A stretch of DNA of 64,000 bases from DAITMV01 sp046318595 (GTDB taxonomy: Bacteria; Pseudomonadota; Gammaproteobacteria; Burkholderiales; Burkholderiaceae_B). Each line of letters starts with the position of its first letter. Positions within the stretch are counted from its first letter, which is position 1. A program made the translations under genes and the position numbers. Below, piece by piece: positions 54,257-63,107 of the stretch. Below the pieces are notes generated by a model, which was not told where the DNA came from, made no database searches, and saw nothing but the letters and a program-made list of their open reading frames with translations. The stretch is from the NCBI GenBank assembly GCA_046318595.1, contig JBKCTV010000024.1, positions 4,168 through 68,167 on the forward strand, written 5' to 3'.

Positions 54257-55039
54257 ATGAAACTACAAAATAAAGTTGCTTTGATTACAGGGTCAGCCAG
54301 CGGGATTGGCAAAGAAATCGCATTTGAATATGCGCGTGAAGGCGCGAAGGTCGTGATTGCCGATCTCAAATTGGGGGAGGCACAAAAAACTGCCCAGGCG
54401 ATCGTCGCCAAAGGCGGAATTGCTATGGCGGTGGCCATGGATGTCACGCAAGAGGCGCAAGTCGAGGCGGCCGTCGCGGAAGTGGTGGCTGCCTATCAGT
54501 CGATCGATATTTTAATCAGCAATGCTGGCATTCAAATCATCAGCCCGATCGTCGATGCGAAGTTCGAAGACTGGAAAAAGATGTTGGCGATCCATCTGGA
54601 CGGCGCATTTTTGACCACGAAGGCTTGCATGCGTGTCATGCAGAAAGGCGGGCGGGGCGGTTGCATCTTATACATGGGCTCCGTTCATTCACACGAAGCG
54701 TCACCCTTGAAAGCGCCTTATGTGACAGCCAAGCACGGATTGCTGGGGCTGGCAAAAGTCGTCGCCAAAGAGGGCGCAAAATACAACATCCGCTCGAATG
54801 TCATCTGCCCGGGATTCGTCCGTACGCCTTTGGTGGATAAACAAATTCCGGAGCAGGCCGCTGCGCTCAAAATCTCCGAAGAGGACGTCATCAAAAAAGT
54901 CATGTTGAAAGATACCGTGGATGGCGAGTTCACTACGATCCAGGATGTCGCTCAACTTGCTGTTTTTCTGGCGGCATTTCCGAGTAACGCGTTGACAGGA
55001 CAGTCCGTTGTGGTCAGCCACGGCTGGTTTATGCAATAA
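54257..55039 (+). CDS. bdhA: 3-hydroxybutyrate dehydrogenase
   Basis: The 260-residue short-chain dehydrogenase has GSASGIGKEIA (NAD-binding), NAGIQ and the catalytic Ser-Tyr-Lys set, with the Tyr and Lys in APYVTAKHGL. HLDGAFLTT, CPGFVRTPLVDKQIPEQ and the end VVVSHGWFMQ are specific to D-3-hydroxybutyrate dehydrogenase. It oxidises 3-hydroxybutyrate from PHB storage to acetoacetate. AGGGA lies 7 bases before the chosen ATG at 54257. It sits beside cyanophycin genes, another storage polymer, but is on its own transcript. Confidence 0.94.
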   Translation: MKLQNKVALITGSASGIGKEIAFEYAREGAKVVIADLKLGEAQKTAQAIVAKGGIAMAVAMDVTQEAQVEAAVAEVVAAYQSIDILISNAGIQIISPIVDAKFEDWKKMLAIHLDGAFLTTKACMRVMQKGGRGGCILYMGSVHSHEASPLKAPYVTAKHGLLGLAKVVAKEGAKYNIRSNVICPGFVRTPLVDKQIPEQAAALKISEEDVIKKVMLKDTVDGEFTTIQDVAQLAVFLAAFPSNALTGQSVVVSHGWFMQ

Positions 55040-55084
55040 ACAATCCTGCTAGAATAGCCTACCCTAACTTATATCGATAAACCT

Positions 55085-55360
55085 ATGAATAAAATCGAAC
55101 TGATTGAAGCCGTGGCTGATGAGTCCGAAGTCTCCAAGGCAACCGTTCAGCGGGTGCTCGATTCGCTCATCAATCAAATCAAGCATGTGGTTGTTAAAGG
55201 GGAAACCGTTCAGTTGGTCGGTTTCGGTAGTTTCGGATCGGGCCAACGCGCAGCGCGGACGGGCAGAAACCCAAAAACTGGCGATCCCATCGAGATCGCT
55301 GCTGCTAAAACCGTCAAGTTCACCGCCGGCAAAGCATTCAAGGACGCCGTCAACGGCTGA
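55085..55360 (+). CDS. hup: HU-family DNA-binding protein
   Basis: The 91-residue histone-like protein shows the HU pattern: NKIELIEAVADESEVSKATV, VQLVGFGSFGSGQRAARTGR, NPKTGDPIEIAA and FTAGKAFKDAVN. It binds and bends DNA without sequence preference. Length is standard. It follows bdhA by 45 bases; it may be separately transcribed. A second DNA-bending protein of the same superfamily, ihfB, lies at 17592. Confidence 0.95.
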   Translation: MNKIELIEAVADESEVSKATVQRVLDSLINQIKHVVVKGETVQLVGFGSFGSGQRAARTGRNPKTGDPIEIAAAKTVKFTAGKAFKDAVNG

Positions 55361-55533
55361 AATGCTGAGTGCACGTCTATAAGTAAGGGGCGATGAGCAT
55401 TGCGCAAACGCATGCCATCGCCTTGTCTGTGTTTGAAGGATGGTAGATTCAAAAATTCTTGCCATCTAGATGGAACATTCGGGTCCCAAAAGCTACTCAA
55501 GACTATAAGGCTAAATAACTTATAGGATCTGAG

Positions 55534-56796
55534 ATGCAGAATGAAATGCTGGTTGATTACAACCAATTGCAGGCGGCATCAGCAAATGTTTTGACGGCTA
55601 CCGGCACCGAGAACATTGAAGATCTAATTCGCAGAGCCTTGGATTTTTCGGTGGATGAACCGTCAGCCGAGCAGCAGGATGCCTTTGCGTTGTTGTGCCA
55701 AACGATTGCGAATGGAGACATCGACCCAAATGCAAATTATGGGTTACGAAGCCATCAAGCACGCGACACCCTACTGAGCTATGTATGCCGTTTCCCGGTA
55801 GAGCAGGGCAATTTCTTAAAAAAATGTGTTGCTTGTCTTATCGCCCTTGGAGCCGCACCGGATCAGCCTTGCGGCACTGGCTTTTCGCCCTTACACATCG
55901 CTGCAAACTACAACAATGTTTGCGTGATTGAAAGTCTCTTGGCACACGGAGCGTCGATAGAGGGACGCAATCCACCAAACTGCTTTACGCCGCTGCACGT
56001 TGCCGTGGTCAACGGCCATCGTGATGCCTTATGTACTTTGCTGCGGCACGGTGCCGACTTGCACCGTGCCGCCGACAATGGTTACTACCCTCTGCATATG
56101 GCTGCGCAGTACGGACATACCTTAATCACTGAAATATTATTTGCTCATGGCGCTAAGCTGCAGGACACTACTCATTCATCTAAAGACATTACGGTATCGG
56201 TTGCCGGTCTGACCGCGCTACATATTGCGGCTTTCAGTGGCCATCCTGAGTTGGTTCGGTTATTGCTAACTCGTGGTGGCAATCCGTTTGTCAAATCTCA
56301 AGGGGGCGACTTGCCGCTGCATTTGGCTGCTAGTACTAACCAAACCGAATGTATTGCTGTTCTGGTCAAACACAGTCCGCTGTCTATCGAGGAACGCAAC
56401 ATTTTGAACTATACGCCGCTGCATTGTGCCGCAGCGACCAACAGTGCGGCCTCCATCGACATGCTGGTCAGCCTCAAGGCTAATTTGAATGCCGGTTCGA
56501 TTCATGGCGAAACGCCTTTACACGTTGCTTGCGCCAACCGTTTGCACGATGCTTTGCAGGCTTTACTGCAGCATGGAGCACAACCCAACGTTAGAACAAA
56601 CTTTGGACGGTCCCCGTTGCACATCGCCGTAGAGATGGCCGATACCAAGGCGGTCGACCTTTTGCTGGCGGCCGCTGCCGCACCTGATTCGCTGGACGAT
56701 AAACACCAATCGCCCTTGGGTTTGGCGGCTTGCAAAGGTTACTATCGAATTCTGGACCGTTTACTGGCTTGTCAGTCTGCTGTGAATTTAAATTAA
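55534..56796 (+). CDS. Ankyrin-repeat protein
   Basis: The 420-residue protein has a helical N-terminus (about 1-95) and eight or so ankyrin repeats to the end. Clear units start FSPLHIAANYNN, FTPLHVAVVNGH, YYPLHMAAQYGH, LTALHIAAFSGH, DLPLHLAASTNQ, YTPLHCAAATNS, ETPLHVACANR and RSPLHIAVEMAD. No signal peptide or membrane helix. Ankyrin proteins of this type are protein-binding; in intracellular bacteria many are effectors, but housekeeping ones occur too. Upstream 173 bases contain nothing recognisable. Confidence 0.92.
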   Translation: MQNEMLVDYNQLQAASANVLTATGTENIEDLIRRALDFSVDEPSAEQQDAFALLCQTIANGDIDPNANYGLRSHQARDTLLSYVCRFPVEQGNFLKKCVACLIALGAAPDQPCGTGFSPLHIAANYNNVCVIESLLAHGASIEGRNPPNCFTPLHVAVVNGHRDALCTLLRHGADLHRAADNGYYPLHMAAQYGHTLITEILFAHGAKLQDTTHSSKDITVSVAGLTALHIAAFSGHPELVRLLLTRGGNPFVKSQGGDLPLHLAASTNQTECIAVLVKHSPLSIEERNILNYTPLHCAAATNSAASIDMLVSLKANLNAGSIHGETPLHVACANRLHDALQALLQHGAQPNVRTNFGRSPLHIAVEMADTKAVDLLLAAAAAPDSLDDKHQSPLGLAACKGYYRILDRLLACQSAVNLN

Positions 56797-56893
56797 TTGT
56801 CGCTGTAATACAAGCTGCGCAGCTATACAATCCTCACCGGTTCCGACTAAACATGCTATAAATACAAGCCTAGTTTGTTCGAACGGGTTACCT

Positions 56894-59407
56894 TTGTCAT
56901 TTTGTCGTTTTTTCTGGGGTTTAAATTTTTGGCTGAAAGCATTCAGAACCGCTTCGCTTAAGATTCTTTTCGCCATGTTGATAGTCGTGTTGGCGACGTT
57001 AAGCGCTACCGCCCTGTTTTCCGAACGTCTCGAAAAATCGCTGACCGCCAGTGCAACCAAAGCAATCGGAGCGGATTTCGTCATCGTCTCGGATCAAGCA
57101 ATTTCCTCTGAATTGTTCGTCCTGGCCCGGCAGTATGATTTACGAAATGCCCATACCGTTACGCTGAACAGCATGGTCAGTGCCAATGACCGTGCCCAAT
57201 TGGTGGCGCTCAAAGCAATCCAGGGTTCTTATCCACTGCGCGGTCAAGTAGAAACGGCAGATGTTCGGCAAGGTCCGCCATCGGTTGCCAGACGAGGCTT
57301 GGCACAGGGGAAAGTTTGGGTCGACGAAGCGGTTTTGGATGCCTTGGGTGCCGCGGTCGGAAGCGTCTTGCAAGTCGGTGAGGCGCGATTGACCGTAGAT
57401 AAAATATTGATTACAGAGCCTGATCGTGGCTTGTCGTTCATCAACCTTGCTCCGCGTATTATGATGAATGCCCTCGATTTACCTGCCACCGGTTTGATCC
57501 AACCGGGCAGCCGCGCCAGTTACCGTTTACTGGTGGCTGGAAAAGCTTTGGATTTGCAGGGTTTCGAGCGTGCCACGAAACCTTTGCTGAAACCCGGCCA
57601 ACGGTTTGAAACCTTGGCTTCCGGGCGACCCGAACTGCAAGCTACCCTTGATCGCGCTCATAAACTATTGGGACTGATCGCGCTGATCGCGGTTGTGATC
57701 AGTCTCATCGGCATTTCTTTGATCGCGCGCGACTATATCCAGCAAAACACGTCTGTCGTTGCCATCCTCAAAGTGCATGGCTTTACCAAAAGCCAATTAT
57801 GCCGCCTATGGGCAGGCGGCTTATGTCTGATCGGTTTGCTCTGCGGTGCGCTGGGCTTGAGCGCAGGATGGATTTTACAGTTCGGTCTGGAAATGATTTT
57901 ACGGTCGGTTCTCGATATCTCGGCTGAATCGATAAGCTGGTCCTCGCTGTTGATGCCCTTCTGGTGTGCCGCCATGATTCTGACGTGTTTCGTTTTCGTC
58001 CCCTTGTTGTCGGTTTTTTCGAGCGTTCCGGCCGATCTATTTCGGCAAGCATCTCTTAGAAAAAATGCGCTACTGGTGATTGGCCTGCAAGCGCTGGCTT
58101 TATTTGGGATGACTTTTTTACTGGTTGGAAACTTAATTTTTGTGATGTATACACTGGCTGGGGTACTGGCGTTGCTGGCGCTGTTCGCCTTACTGGTCGT
58201 GCTGGTAACACGTCATGGTTTGTGCTTACCTTTGTTTAAAACGATTCAAGAACAGCCGCTTTGGATGAAAAGCCTGCGTTTTGCCTGGACGTCCATGCGG
58301 CGGCGGCTCGGACAAACAGCCATGCAAACGGTGGTATTGACCGTCGGATTGACTGCTTTATTGGTTTTGGCCCTGATTAAATCTGACCTGGTCGAATCCT
58401 GGAAAAGCACGATTGCTCCGGATGCCCCCAATCGTTTTGCGATCAATATTCAAAACGATCAGCGTACAGACTTCGAAGACATGCTTAAAACCATCGAGGT
58501 CCGTCAAGTCACCCTGTATCCGATGATCAAAGCGCGTTTACTGGCGATCAACGAGCGTAATTTGACGACGCAGGCGCTCGACGATCAAGCCCGGCGTTTG
58601 GTCAACCGCGAATTTAATCTGAGCTTCAATCGGGAGTTACCTGTGGGTAACCGCCTGATCGCAGGCGAGTGGCGCGACATTTCTTTAAAAGTCCCGCAAA
58701 TTTCAGTCGAAGCGGGCGTTGCCAAAACCTTAGGAATTGCTTTGGGTGATCGTCTGCATTTCGAGATCCAGGGACAAGCGTACGATTTCAAAGTTAGCAG
58801 CCTGCGCGCTCTGCGCTGGGACTCCATGCAAGTCAATTTTTTTCTCATCGTTCCAGACCAAAGCCTGCAGGCGCTGACGCAGAACTGGATCACTGCATTT
58901 TTTCTACCACCGCATCAGGTGGCGCAGGCATCGCGTCTGGTTAGCGCTTTCCCCAACGTCACGCTGGTCGACACCGGCGCTATAATCCGACAGATAACGT
59001 CCGTATTGCTACCGATGGTCAGCGCCGTCCAATATGGTTTCGGGTTCACTTTGGTAACCGGTGTTGCTGCACTCTTCATCGTAATTTTTTGTAGTTTGCG
59101 CAGCCGCATGCAAGAGGCTGCCGTGTTGCGCGCTCTGGGTGCCTCGCGGCTGCAGATCGCCTGCTCGATCGGCTTAGAGCTCATGTCGATCGGGCTCCTT
59201 GCGGGCCTGATTGCGGCCCTCAGTGCGCAGTGTCTGGCCGCTGCGCTGGCGTATTACGGGTTCGATTTTATGTACCGTTGGACCATTTGGCCGTTTTTAT
59301 ATGGTCCGCTGGCTGGCGCTGGCATTGCATTCTTGACTGGGCTGTGGTCGATCCAGCGTATAGCCTCCTCGCCGCCTTTGCTGGTTTTGCGGGACGCGGG
59401 AGCATGA
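56894..59407 (+). CDS. FtsX-type ABC transporter permease (YbbP-like), no adjacent ATPase
   Basis: The 837-residue protein has the YbbP layout: N-terminal helix (about 20-42), a periplasmic domain beginning ATKAIGADFVIVSDQ, two FtsX units (about 255-390 and 710-830) and intervening helices near 395-445 and 475-495. The motif MQEAAVLRALGASRLQI is typical of the second unit. Such permeases normally need a YbbA-type ATPase encoded next door; none is in this window. The frame starts with TTG at 56894; the first ATG (56975) would cut through the first membrane helix. It overlaps the rmuC relic by 4 bases. Confidence 0.87.
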   Translation: MSFCRFFWGLNFWLKAFRTASLKILFAMLIVVLATLSATALFSERLEKSLTASATKAIGADFVIVSDQAISSELFVLARQYDLRNAHTVTLNSMVSANDRAQLVALKAIQGSYPLRGQVETADVRQGPPSVARRGLAQGKVWVDEAVLDALGAAVGSVLQVGEARLTVDKILITEPDRGLSFINLAPRIMMNALDLPATGLIQPGSRASYRLLVAGKALDLQGFERATKPLLKPGQRFETLASGRPELQATLDRAHKLLGLIALIAVVISLIGISLIARDYIQQNTSVVAILKVHGFTKSQLCRLWAGGLCLIGLLCGALGLSAGWILQFGLEMILRSVLDISAESISWSSLLMPFWCAAMILTCFVFVPLLSVFSSVPADLFRQASLRKNALLVIGLQALALFGMTFLLVGNLIFVMYTLAGVLALLALFALLVVLVTRHGLCLPLFKTIQEQPLWMKSLRFAWTSMRRRLGQTAMQTVVLTVGLTALLVLALIKSDLVESWKSTIAPDAPNRFAINIQNDQRTDFEDMLKTIEVRQVTLYPMIKARLLAINERNLTTQALDDQARRLVNREFNLSFNRELPVGNRLIAGEWRDISLKVPQISVEAGVAKTLGIALGDRLHFEIQGQAYDFKVSSLRALRWDSMQVNFFLIVPDQSLQALTQNWITAFFLPPHQVAQASRLVSAFPNVTLVDTGAIIRQITSVLLPMVSAVQYGFGFTLVTGVAALFIVIFCSLRSRMQEAAVLRALGASRLQIACSIGLELMSIGLLAGLIAALSAQCLAAALAYYGFDFMYRWTIWPFLYGPLAGAGIAFLTGLWSIQRIASSPPLLVLRDAGA

Positions 59408-59881
59408 GCGCCGAGCTGTTGGCGCTGAGCTTTGCGATATTTGCCGTGATAGCGGGCTTATCGATAAAAAGCAGTCGCGCCCCCATCGAAACAGCCATGA
59501 AACAGAGGGCAAAAACGATTGCCAATTTATATATAAGCCCGTCGCATAGGACAGATTTCGCAATTCTGTTTTTGCCGACCGAAGGCCTGTATGCTGAAGT
59601 TTTAAAGCGTCCCGGATTGGCGAATTGTCTGCAGTCGGACTATCGTGTGACGATTGCCGGGCCGATGAACTTGGCGGCTTTGTTGAGTGCGTTACAGTTG
59701 GGTGTTCCGAACGCTTGTGGTGGGCATGCGCGCCGGTGGAGTTTGGCAAGTGCTGGGCGTCGTTAAATCATGGTGTGGAAACTTAAAAGCGTCGAAGCTT
59801 CCGATAACGGACAGGAAGTGGAATGGCCGGATCAGGAACGCACAGAAGCTCCGTCAGACCTGCCAGGCGAAAGTTGAATGA
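59404..59881 (+). pseudogene. rmuC: rmuC pseudogene (internal deletion plus frameshift)
   Basis: An ATG overlapping the permease stop begins with an RmuC-like N-terminal membrane helix (ELLALSFAIFAVIAGL). Within 20 residues it runs into the C-terminal RmuC core: IANLYISPSHRTDFAIL, FLPTEGLYAEVLKRPGLA and VTIAGPMNLAALLSALQLG. Functional RmuC is about 450-500 residues, so around 300 residues of the coiled-coil and nuclease domain are missing. After ALQLG the frame breaks, and the expected GVWQVLGVVK continues in another frame from about 59735. RmuC limits DNA inversions. The relic shows this operon is decaying. Confidence 0.85.
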
Positions 59882-60951
59882 TGTCGATTACTTTACCCAA
59901 ATTCTGTTTGATAACGACGGGGGGCACGATCGCGGGTGCGGCCTCTGATTTTCAAAATAACGTTTATGTGTCGGCTAGCTTTACGGGCCAAGATTTACTG
60001 ACGGCAACCTGCGGTATCGATGAATTGGCAGAGTGGCAGATCATACCAGCGTATGCTATTGGCAGTCAGGATGTCAGCCTGAGCCATTGGCTGATGCTTC
60101 GAAAAATAATTATGGCTGCTTTGGCCGATGAGTCTATCGACGCGGTCGTGCTGACGCATGGCACGGATACACTCGAAGAAACTGCTTTTTGGCTACATTT
60201 GCATTTACCGAAAGGCACAGTAGATGAGCCGTTCAAGCCGATTATCATGACTGCCGCCATGCGTCCTGCCACGGCGCTTTCCAGCGACGGACCTGCCAAT
60301 TTATGGCAGGCCGCCGCCTTTGCTCGGTACCTCATCGAGTCGCCACGCCCCCTGCCGATTGCAATTCGGCAGCAGAAGGTTTGGGCGGTATTGCAAGATC
60401 ATATTTATGCGCCTCCCAATCTGCAAAAACGAGCAACGACCGGGGTCGGGGCGTTTGGCACAGTCTCATATGCCCAGTTTGTAGGGAAACAGATTTTCTG
60501 GTCTGCCATGCCGGTAGACGGTTTATGGCCCGCGGGTTACTTGGCCGATGAATGGGAGGCCAATTCGCCTGCTTTGATATCAAATCAGAATTGGCCTGAA
60601 GTATTGCTCCTGAATTGCCAGATTGATGCTGATATGGAACGCCTGGCGCGATGGTTCAAGCCTTGGCCTGCAGGCTGCATATTGGCAGGGTTTGGGCATG
60701 GCAACTGGCCTCAGTATCTTTTACCTTTGCTCCGGGATGCGATGGATAGCGGTGTATGTTTGGTCCGGAGTTCCCGTCTTTCGAATGGTATCGTCGGTAA
60801 GGCGGTAGAGCTGGCTATTGGCGCCGCCAGCTTACCCCTAAACATACCATCTGCTGGTATCTTGAACGCAGGCCAAGCTAGAATCGCTTTGCAGGGTGTG
60901 CTCATGTTCGAAAAAACATGGCCGGATGAATTACCAAATGGCTTGCACTAG
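59878..60951 (+). CDS. L-asparaginase
   Basis: The 357-residue type I/II-fold asparaginase has both catalytic threonine motifs: TTGGTIAGAASD near the start and VVLTHGTDTLEETAF, plus AMRPATALSSDGPANLWQA. It hydrolyses asparagine to aspartate. No signal peptide is visible, so it is likely cytoplasmic. An ATG one codon later (59881) is an alternative start. The beginning overlaps the end of the rmuC remnant. A bidirectional terminator follows. Confidence 0.92.
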   Translation: MMSITLPKFCLITTGGTIAGAASDFQNNVYVSASFTGQDLLTATCGIDELAEWQIIPAYAIGSQDVSLSHWLMLRKIIMAALADESIDAVVLTHGTDTLEETAFWLHLHLPKGTVDEPFKPIIMTAAMRPATALSSDGPANLWQAAAFARYLIESPRPLPIAIRQQKVWAVLQDHIYAPPNLQKRATTGVGAFGTVSYAQFVGKQIFWSAMPVDGLWPAGYLADEWEANSPALISNQNWPEVLLLNCQIDADMERLARWFKPWPAGCILAGFGHGNWPQYLLPLLRDAMDSGVCLVRSSRLSNGIVGKAVELAIGAASLPLNIPSAGILNAGQARIALQGVLMFEKTWPDELPNGLH

Positions 60952-60981
60952 AAAAATCCCAGGTTTTGCACTGGGCTTTTT
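60952..60981. terminator. Bidirectional Rho-independent terminator
   Basis: AAAAATCCCAG (60952-60962) pairs with CTGGGCTTTTT (60971-60981), one mismatch, eight-base loop. The A/T runs on both sides let it end both the asparaginase and the convergent TolC transcript. Confidence 0.82.
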
Positions 60982-61000
60982 CAAGCAAGCTTTTGAGTAT

Positions 61001-63031
61001 TTACATCTGATTTAAAGCTGGGTCGTTTTCTCGTAGAGTTTTACGCGCCGAATCTGAAGTTTTATTTGATTTGGCGGAACTTGGCAATGAAGCAGAGTTT
61101 GACTCCCGAATGATCTTCCAGCTACCTCGCTCCTGTGCCCAAACCAAGGTTTTATTGGACGTTTCGCGATGTGAGTCCGAGCGGTACTTCTGAACGAATT
61201 GCACTTCGATTTCATTTTTTGAATCGAAACTCGGGATCACTTGTAAATCTGAAACAGATACGTCGATGTTTTTGGCTTTTCCAACACGGTTGCGGCGCTG
61301 GGCTTTCCAGGCAGATAAGGAAGCAGCTTCGGGACGGAAGCGGTCTGAATACATAGCGATGTATGCATCTACATCGCGGTTGGACCAAGCGCGCGCCCAC
61401 TGTTCCGTTGAACGACGCACATCGTCCGTTGATTTTTCGAGCGATTTACCATCAGTATCGTCACGTCCGCCAGCGCCATTCGATAGGCTTGTCATTGTAG
61501 AGGGCGCAGATAGCAGCCCTGAGGGTTTGCCCGGTTGCGACAATACACTGAAGTCCGCTGGGTCGGGAAGTGCGATTTCGGCAACCTGAAGTAGATCTGA
61601 AGGGCACTGACCCTCTGAGTTATCAGCGCCAGACGCCATATTAGACGGACCTAAAAATGCAGTTCTTTTTTCTGGCAAGGTGACATTTTGCAGCGTGGTG
61701 ATTCTCATGGCTTCCAGTAAGATACCTTGGTTGGCCAGTAAGGTCATGCGGGCGATACTGCGGTCCGCGCGGCCGTTGATAACAGCGCGTTGCGATTGAT
61801 AGAGTTCGTTTTCCGCATCCAGCAAGTCGAGCAGGTTTCGTTGCCCGACATCGAATTGCTGAATGTAGGCTTCTCTTGCTTTAGCGATCGAAGCCTGATG
61901 ATTTTGTAAATAAGCAATTTTTCTATCCGACGACATTGCATCGTAAATGGCGGCCTGAATGCCTTGCCGTACGTTATTGCAGATTCGAATACGATCGTCC
62001 AGTAACTGCGAGCGACGTGCTGAAGCAACTTTTTGCTGCGCCATATCCGAACCGCCCCGATAGAGGTTTACTTGACCTAAAACTTCGATTGCGCTGATAT
62101 TCCGACTCTGCTGCGTTGCCAAGTAATTGCTGTAACGGTCTGCACGAGCACGCAAGTCGAAGCGTGGGAAAAATCCTCCCGATGCAACCTGAACGTCTGC
62201 TGACGATGCTTCCAAACGCGCACTTGCCCCCCGAATAGCAGGGTGGTTATCGAATGCCTGCTTGAGCGATGCCGCCTGATCCGTATTCAAAGGGGTGTCG
62301 AGATCGATCATCCCATTATCGTTTTCTGGCCAAGCCTCGCCTGTCAAACGCTGGTACTGTGCCAAAGCGGCAAAAAGGTTGTTACGCTCAGTGGTGATGT
62401 TCGACAAAGCAAGAGAAATTCGCCCGATCGTTTGGTCCAGATCGGAACGCCGTCCCACGCCAGCCTCTACTTTTTTCTGAATTTGGGCTAATGTGGTTTG
62501 GTGACGTTGGTAATTTTCTTCAGCTAAAGTTACCAGTATTTTGAAACGCGCAACATTGAAGTATGCACGGGCTACATCCAGCCCTATGTTGTTTGCCGCT
62601 TCTTCCACTTCAAAAAAACGCGAACGCATGTTTGACGTTTCACGATAATAAGCAGCCTGAGAGGAAAAACCATTGAACAATAATTGCTTTGCCTCGATGC
62701 CAACGCTATTGGCGTTATAGCTATAAGAGGGTTGATTGTCGAAGGCGCTGCGCTCGCGACCGATACTTCCTCGAGCATCGACCCTTGGCAATAAATCGCC
62801 AAACACCACATCTGATGTGGCAGATGCCGTTTCCAGAGCATGCACTCGTGCCCGCAGTTCCGGATTTTTTTGCAATGAGCGGTCGATGACGGATTGCACG
62901 GATGACGTCGTCTGACTTTGTTCCCTCATCGGCGACTGCGCATTCAGACAATTGGTGAAAAGCAGCCCAATCATGACTGCAATGATCGGTTTACGGTTGA
63001 AACGAAGTTCGCTCAAAGCAAAGTTTGACAT
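61001..63031 (-). CDS. TolC-family outer membrane efflux protein with C-terminal NTF2-like domain
   Basis: The 676-residue protein has a signal peptide (residues about 1-31) and the two TolC repeats (about 45-230 and 250-430). Typical motifs are QLLFNGFSSQAAYYRE, VEAGVGRRSDLDQ, QVNLYRGGSDMAQQ and QFDVGQRNLLDLLDAENELY; the last is typical of type I secretion TolC proteins. After a linker, residues about 533-647 form an NTF2-like domain (WARAWSNRDVDAYIAMYSDRF) like those in the TPR and L,D-transpeptidase proteins at 39926-42314. Such a fusion is extra to standard TolC (about 450 residues). It lies next to a large repeat-bearing surface protein, its likely cargo. Start chosen at the ATG at 63031. 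Confidence 0.9.
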   Translation of the reverse strand: MSNFALSELRFNRKPIIAVMIGLLFTNCLNAQSPMREQSQTTSSVQSVIDRSLQKNPELRARVHALETASATSDVVFGDLLPRVDARGSIGRERSAFDNQPSYSYNANSVGIEAKQLLFNGFSSQAAYYRETSNMRSRFFEVEEAANNIGLDVARAYFNVARFKILVTLAEENYQRHQTTLAQIQKKVEAGVGRRSDLDQTIGRISLALSNITTERNNLFAALAQYQRLTGEAWPENDNGMIDLDTPLNTDQAASLKQAFDNHPAIRGASARLEASSADVQVASGGFFPRFDLRARADRYSNYLATQQSRNISAIEVLGQVNLYRGGSDMAQQKVASARRSQLLDDRIRICNNVRQGIQAAIYDAMSSDRKIAYLQNHQASIAKAREAYIQQFDVGQRNLLDLLDAENELYQSQRAVINGRADRSIARMTLLANQGILLEAMRITTLQNVTLPEKRTAFLGPSNMASGADNSEGQCPSDLLQVAEIALPDPADFSVLSQPGKPSGLLSAPSTMTSLSNGAGGRDDTDGKSLEKSTDDVRRSTEQWARAWSNRDVDAYIAMYSDRFRPEAASLSAWKAQRRNRVGKAKNIDVSVSDLQVIPSFDSKNEIEVQFVQKYRSDSHRETSNKTLVWAQERGSWKIIRESNSASLPSSAKSNKTSDSARKTLRENDPALNQM

Positions 63032-63107
63032 ACATGTATTCAAAAAGTTGATGCAAAGAAAATGCACCGGGGCCTGTTACGATCTGACCGCCCCGGTGCT
63101 CCGAATC

